A DNA stretch of 64,000 nucleotides. Source: JBQTII01 sp052387905. Its GTDB lineage: Bacteria > Actinomycetota > Actinomycetes > Sporichthyales > Sporichthyaceae. A model generated the notes under the pieces. The model saw only the letters and a list, made by a program, of their open reading frames with translations. It was not told where the DNA came from and did no database searches. The stretch is taken from assembly GCA_052387905.1 (NCBI GenBank), contig JBQTIR010000001.1, positions 1 through 64,000 of the forward strand, given 5' to 3'. Position numbers and translations under genes: made by a program. Shown piece by piece: positions 60,832 through 64,000 of this stretch (its first letter is position 1; every line of letters starts with the position of its first letter).

Positions 60832-61671
60832 TCAGGCGGGAACGGCGACCCGCTCCGGCTTCGCCGATCCGGGCGCGGCCTGCTCGGGCGGCGCCGTGGG
60901 CAGGAACTTGGCCGCCCCGAACACCGCCATGGCGCACAGGCCGATGACGAGCAACTCCGCGGCCAGCACGATGCCGCTGGAGAAGTCATCCCCGTCCAGG
61001 TGCAGCGCGATGATGACCGGAGCGCCGATCCCGAAGTTCACGCCGAACATCGTGATCGGGTGGGTGTAGAGCAGGCTCGCCATGCCCCAGCCGCGCTGGA
61101 TCTTGCGCCAGACGTTGACCGCGAGCACGGTGAACAGGATGACCTGCGTGCCTTCCAGGAACCCGACGACCAGCGGGTAGTTCCACAGGCGCATCTCGAA
61201 CGGGCCGTAGTAGGTGTAGACGTCGACGCCGGTGCCGATCATCTCGAACACGCAGGAGGTCGCGATCTCGATGCCCCAGATGGCGAGCAGGAAGTTACGG
61301 GTGACCTGCCCCTGATACATCTTCCAACCGGCGTACAGGCACGGGCCGGCGTAGAGAATCAGGTAGCCGCTGTGCGACCAGATCGGTTGGACGACGCCGA
61401 AGGCGGAGAAGTGCGAATACATCGCGCCCGACTGGCCGTTCTCCACGTCGTAGAACCACAGGTCGAAGGCGACGTCGTAGAGCGGTTCGGCGAAGGCGCT
61501 GATGAACACACCCAGCGAGATCAGGACGAAGAATGCGGTGCGGTGCTTCATGCCGAGCTGGAAGGCCCAGACCAACATCGCAATAGCGATCGCGTAGCTG
61601 GCGTAGGTGAAGATGTCCTGCCACATCATGTCCAGCTCGCGCTCCATGACTTCTGGTGGCATGCGTCCCAT
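60832..61671 (-). CDS. Multipass membrane protein, unknown (possible AveC-like)
   Basis: 279 residues from ATG 61671, with GGAGCTCCG before it; the longer ORF upstream (to 62088) is Pro/Arg-rich out-of-family sequence. About seven hydrophobic helices: YASYAIAIAMLVWAFQLG, FFVLISLGVFISAFAEPLY, SGYLILYAGPCLYAGWKM, LAIWGIEIATSCVFEM, YPLVVGFLEGTQVILFTVLAVNV, FGVNFGIGAPVIIALHL and GIVLAAELLVIGLCAMAVFGAAKF. The FAEPLYDVAFDLWFYDVENG loop and the layout recall the AveC/spirocyclase group, but I am not sure. It is convergent with csp and divergent from the LuxR pair. Confidence 0.65.
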   Translation of the reverse strand: MGRMPPEVMERELDMMWQDIFTYASYAIAIAMLVWAFQLGMKHRTAFFVLISLGVFISAFAEPLYDVAFDLWFYDVENGQSGAMYSHFSAFGVVQPIWSHSGYLILYAGPCLYAGWKMYQGQVTRNFLLAIWGIEIATSCVFEMIGTGVDVYTYYGPFEMRLWNYPLVVGFLEGTQVILFTVLAVNVWRKIQRGWGMASLLYTHPITMFGVNFGIGAPVIIALHLDGDDFSSGIVLAAELLVIGLCAMAVFGAAKFLPTAPPEQAAPGSAKPERVAVPA

Positions 61672-61808
61672 CGGAGCTCCTTGACGTCTCGGGGGGCTGC
61701 GCGGACCCGGAGGCAGACCGCGCGGATGCTCGAGCCTAAACCGCGACGCACGCCTATACCTCTCCCTACCGTGCCGATTGCATTGGCCATTGGTGGTAGG
61801 AACGGGAC

Positions 61809-62936
61809 ATGGAGTCCCCCCGCGCTCTGCTGGCCCAGGCGCACGAGTTGCGCGGGCAGGCGCGGGCAGCCTCCGCAAGCGCCGGCCGTCAGGACCCGAC
61901 CGCGCTGCGGGCTCTGGCCGCCGTATTGGAGTCGGTGACCGCGCGGCTCGCGCAGGCGCTGCGCGCCTCACCCGGGCTCGGCGCCGACGACGCCACCGCC
62001 CTGGGGCGTGCCTTGATCGACCTGACCCGGGCGCGCAGTGACCTGGCCGAGGACGCCGTCTCGCGGCGGTTCGAGGCGGTCGACGCAATCCACGACAGTC
62101 TCGGGCGGCTGCGCGAGGTGAGCGACGTCGGCGATCTGCTCGCTGCGGCCGCCGTCGAACTCGCGCGCTGCTGCGACCTGGACCGCACCGTGGTGAGCCG
62201 CCGGCGCGGGGCGACCTGGCGCGCCGAGGCGGTGTGGATCCACCCGGACATCGAGGCGCAGGTCGCGGCCCGCACCCGCACCGCCCTCACCGAGCACTGG
62301 ATCCCGTTGCTGCCCGGCACGCTCGAGCACGACCTCGTGCGCCGACGCGCGGCGGCGCTGGTGTCGGCGAGCGATGAGGGCATCAACCGCGAACTGGTTG
62401 CGGCGGCCGAGAGCGTCGGGTACATCGCGTCGCCGGTGATGCCCAGCGGGGAGGTCATCGGCTTCCTGCAGGGCGACCGCTGGCTGGGCAACCGCGAGCT
62501 GACCGCACACGACCGCGACAACCTGTGGACCTTCGCCGAGGGGTTCGGCCTGATCTTCCAGCACCTCGTGCTCTCCGAGCGGCTGGGCCGCCAGCGCCAG
62601 CACCTGCGCGAGGCGTTCGCCGCGGCCGAACGGGGGCTCGCCGAGCTGAGCTCCACCGAACTGCTCCTGGCCCGTCGGCAGCCTCCACTACCGGCCGAGC
62701 GCGCGGTATCGCCGGCCCCGTCCACCACCCCCCTGCTGAGCCGGCGCGAACGCGAGGTGCTGGCGCTGATGGTCGAGGGCGCCCGCAACGCCGAGATCGC
62801 CGAGCGCCTGGTGTTGAGCGAGTCGACGGTGAAGGCGCACGTGAGCCGGGTCGCGAGGAAACTCAAGGCGGCGAATCGGGCCGAGGCGGTCGCCCGCTTC
62901 CTGCTGCTGGAGCGCGGGCATGCCGGGCGGCGCTGA
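61809..62936 (+). CDS. LuxR-family regulator with GAF-like sensor
   Basis: 375 residues from ATG 61809 (MESPRALLAQAHELRGQARAASASAGRQDPTAL). N-terminal helices and a coiled part (about 1-95), then a GAF-like sensor (about 100-250) with LARCCDLDRTVVSRRRGATWRAEAVWIHPD and SPVMPSGEVIGFLQGDRW. A helix and linker follow, then a GerE HTH: LSRREREVLALMVEGARNAEIAERLVLSESTVKAHVSRVARKLKAANRAEAVARFLL (about 310-366). Ligand and targets are unknown. Its stop lies 17 bp inside the next gene, a second protein of the same architecture, so the pair arose by duplication and is co-translated. Confidence 0.88.
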   Translation: MESPRALLAQAHELRGQARAASASAGRQDPTALRALAAVLESVTARLAQALRASPGLGADDATALGRALIDLTRARSDLAEDAVSRRFEAVDAIHDSLGRLREVSDVGDLLAAAAVELARCCDLDRTVVSRRRGATWRAEAVWIHPDIEAQVAARTRTALTEHWIPLLPGTLEHDLVRRRAAALVSASDEGINRELVAAAESVGYIASPVMPSGEVIGFLQGDRWLGNRELTAHDRDNLWTFAEGFGLIFQHLVLSERLGRQRQHLREAFAAAERGLAELSSTELLLARRQPPLPAERAVSPAPSTTPLLSRREREVLALMVEGARNAEIAERLVLSESTVKAHVSRVARKLKAANRAEAVARFLLLERGHAGRR

Positions 62937-64000
62937 AGCGGTCCGCGGCCGGCGCGGGCGGGTGCCGGCGCTGGCCCGGCTGCGGGTGCTGGCCGCGGCG
63001 ACCGGAGACCTCGTTCCCGAGGCCGATCCGGACGCGCTGTCCGAGCTGGCCGCGCAGCTGAGCGAACGGTGCTTGCTACGCCTGGCCGGCGCCGGCCCGG
63101 ATGCGCGAGCGGCGCTCGCGCCGATTTTGGCCGAACTGGCCGAGCTCTACACGCAGTTGCGACGCCAGGAACTCGCGGACCGCGATATCCGACTCGCCCA
63201 GTGCGAACGCGGGCTCGCCCGGCTGCGTGGCTCGTCCGCCAGCGCCGACCTGCTCGACCGGGTCTGCGGGGAGGTCGCGCGCAGCTGCGGACTCGAACGG
63301 GTGTTGCTCTCCCGGATCGAGGCGGCGCGGTGGCAGCCGTGGATCGCCCACGCCGAGGCAGCGGACCGGTGGCAGGCGATGTGCGCGAGCGAGGGGTTCG
63401 AGCTTGCGCCGCCCACGGCGGAGGCGACGGTGACGGCCACCCTGCGCCCGGTCTTGGTGGAGGCGTCCGAGACGCACCCTGCGTGGCCGGGCGGCGGCGG
63501 GTGCGTCATCGCCCCGATCGCGCCCGCCGGAAAAGTGATCGGCCTGCTGCATGGTGACCACGGCCCGGACGGCCCGCGGTGCGACGGTACCGATCGGGAT
63601 GTGCTCGCCCGGTTCGCGCAGGGCTTCGGTCACCTCTACGAGCGGACCGCGCTGCTGGAGAGCATGCGGGTGCAGCAGCAGCACCTGCGCGACCTGCTGG
63701 CCGTGCTGGACTCGACGACCGAACGGCTGACGGAGTCCGCGATCGAGCTGACCGCGGCGCTGGGTGCCGAACCGGTCCCGCCCCCCGCGCCGGGACCAGG
63801 GGCACTGGATGCACGTCTCGCGGCGCTGACCGCTCGGGAGCGCCAGGTCCTTGAGCTCGTCGCCGGTGGAGCCCGCAACGCTGAGATCGCCGAGCGACTG
63901 CTGCTCGCCGAGGGCACCGTGAAGACGCACGTCAAGCACATCCTGGCCAAGCTCGGCGCGTCCAACCGCTCGCAGGTCATCGCCCACTACCTCGGTGGCG
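62920..64000 (+). CDS. LuxR-family regulator with GAF-like sensor, 3' end cut by window
   Basis: Start ATG 62920 (MPGGAEAVRGRRGRVPALARLRVLAAATGD) overlaps the preceding gene by 17 bp. About 360 codons are visible, no stop before the edge. The architecture repeats its neighbour: N-terminal helices, sensor part with VARSCGLERVLLSRIEAARWQPWIAHAEAADRW and GCVIAPIAPAGKVIGLLHGDHGPD, linker, and GerE HTH LTARERQVLELVAGGARNAEIAERLLLAEGTVKTHVKHILAKLGASNRSQVIAHYL. Nearly complete; a few residues may be missing. Overlap and identical layout indicate tandem duplication. Confidence 0.9.
   Translation, partial: MPGGAEAVRGRRGRVPALARLRVLAAATGDLVPEADPDALSELAAQLSERCLLRLAGAGPDARAALAPILAELAELYTQLRRQELADRDIRLAQCERGLARLRGSSASADLLDRVCGEVARSCGLERVLLSRIEAARWQPWIAHAEAADRWQAMCASEGFELAPPTAEATVTATLRPVLVEASETHPAWPGGGGCVIAPIAPAGKVIGLLHGDHGPDGPRCDGTDRDVLARFAQGFGHLYERTALLESMRVQQQHLRDLLAVLDSTTERLTESAIELTAALGAEPVPPPAPGPGALDARLAALTARERQVLELVAGGARNAEIAERLLLAEGTVKTHVKHILAKLGASNRSQVIAHYLGG

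Noticed and set aside
1..64000. CRISPR arrays, IS elements, rRNA genes
   Set aside because: No regularly spaced repeats, transposase-like proteins or rRNA sequence were seen in the window.

Overview
This is a contiguous piece of a very GC-rich actinobacterial chromosome. GTG starts are frequent, genes are tightly packed with ATGA/GTGA overlaps, and lipoprotein and Tat signals, an Rpf protein, EspC/WXG-type proteins, DUF501, Pmt and a tRNA-Leu(UAA) of the bldA type are present. From about 23 to 57 kb the window holds the gene neighbourhood common to Actinomycetota on the minus strand: metG-tatD-rpfB-rsmA-ispE-ABC-F ... glmU-prs-rplY-pth ... mfd-SurA-like-mazG ... eno-ftsB/divIC-DUF501-ppx. The divergent rsmI/pmt pair closes it. 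A filamentous or Frankia/Sporichthya/Streptomyces-like actinomycete fits, but the species cannot be named from this.

Layout. 1-6.2 kb: a molybdopterin/[2Fe-2S] hydroxylase pair (the small subunit runs off the left edge), then a lipoprotein of the branched-chain amino-acid ABC substrate-binding type with a single-pass membrane protein upstream. 6.4-8.6 kb: a TerD domain and a PD-(D/E)XK-like nuclease domain that form one continuous frame broken by a single in-frame UGA. 8.7-9.7 kb: two small unknown genes between two tRNA-like repeats.

9.87-22.96 kb: an integrated mobile element of about 13.1 kb in the 3' end of tRNA-Leu(UAA). Perfect 56-bp direct repeats flank it, with paired 12-bp-period arm repeats inside both ends. 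It carries integrase and excisionase genes, a MobF-type relaxase/helicase broken by a +1 frameshift, and a toxin/antitoxin-like pair. Its cargo is two efflux modules, each with its own TetR gene and operator-like repeats (MFS/TetR and TetR/MMPL). A degenerate third tRNA fragment at 8.68 kb suggests an older element in the same site.

23-55 kb: housekeeping genes for DNA repair (udgB, mfd, mazG, tatD), glycolysis (eno), division (ftsB/divIC), translation (pth, rplY, metG, rsmA, rsmI), precursors (prs, glmU, ispE) and resuscitation (rpfB). They are interrupted by islands: a LicD-like/methyltransferase fusion, an EspC/T7SS-type secreted-protein operon with a frameshift, a desaturase and a MarR locus. 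55-64 kb: pmt, an alpha/beta-hydrolase fused to a truncated acyl-CoA-synthetase-like domain (TTA at codon 3), PAP2, a cold-shock gene with a terminator-like hairpin in its leader, a multipass membrane protein, and two overlapping LuxR-type regulators (the last one cut by the right edge).

Three reading-frame lesions (UGA in terD, +1 shifts in the relaxase and in the T7SS-type gene) are each visible in the sequence. They could be real mutations, recoding, or base-call errors, and they should be resolved from raw reads before anything is built on them. All domain names are from reading the translated sequence; no database search was run.
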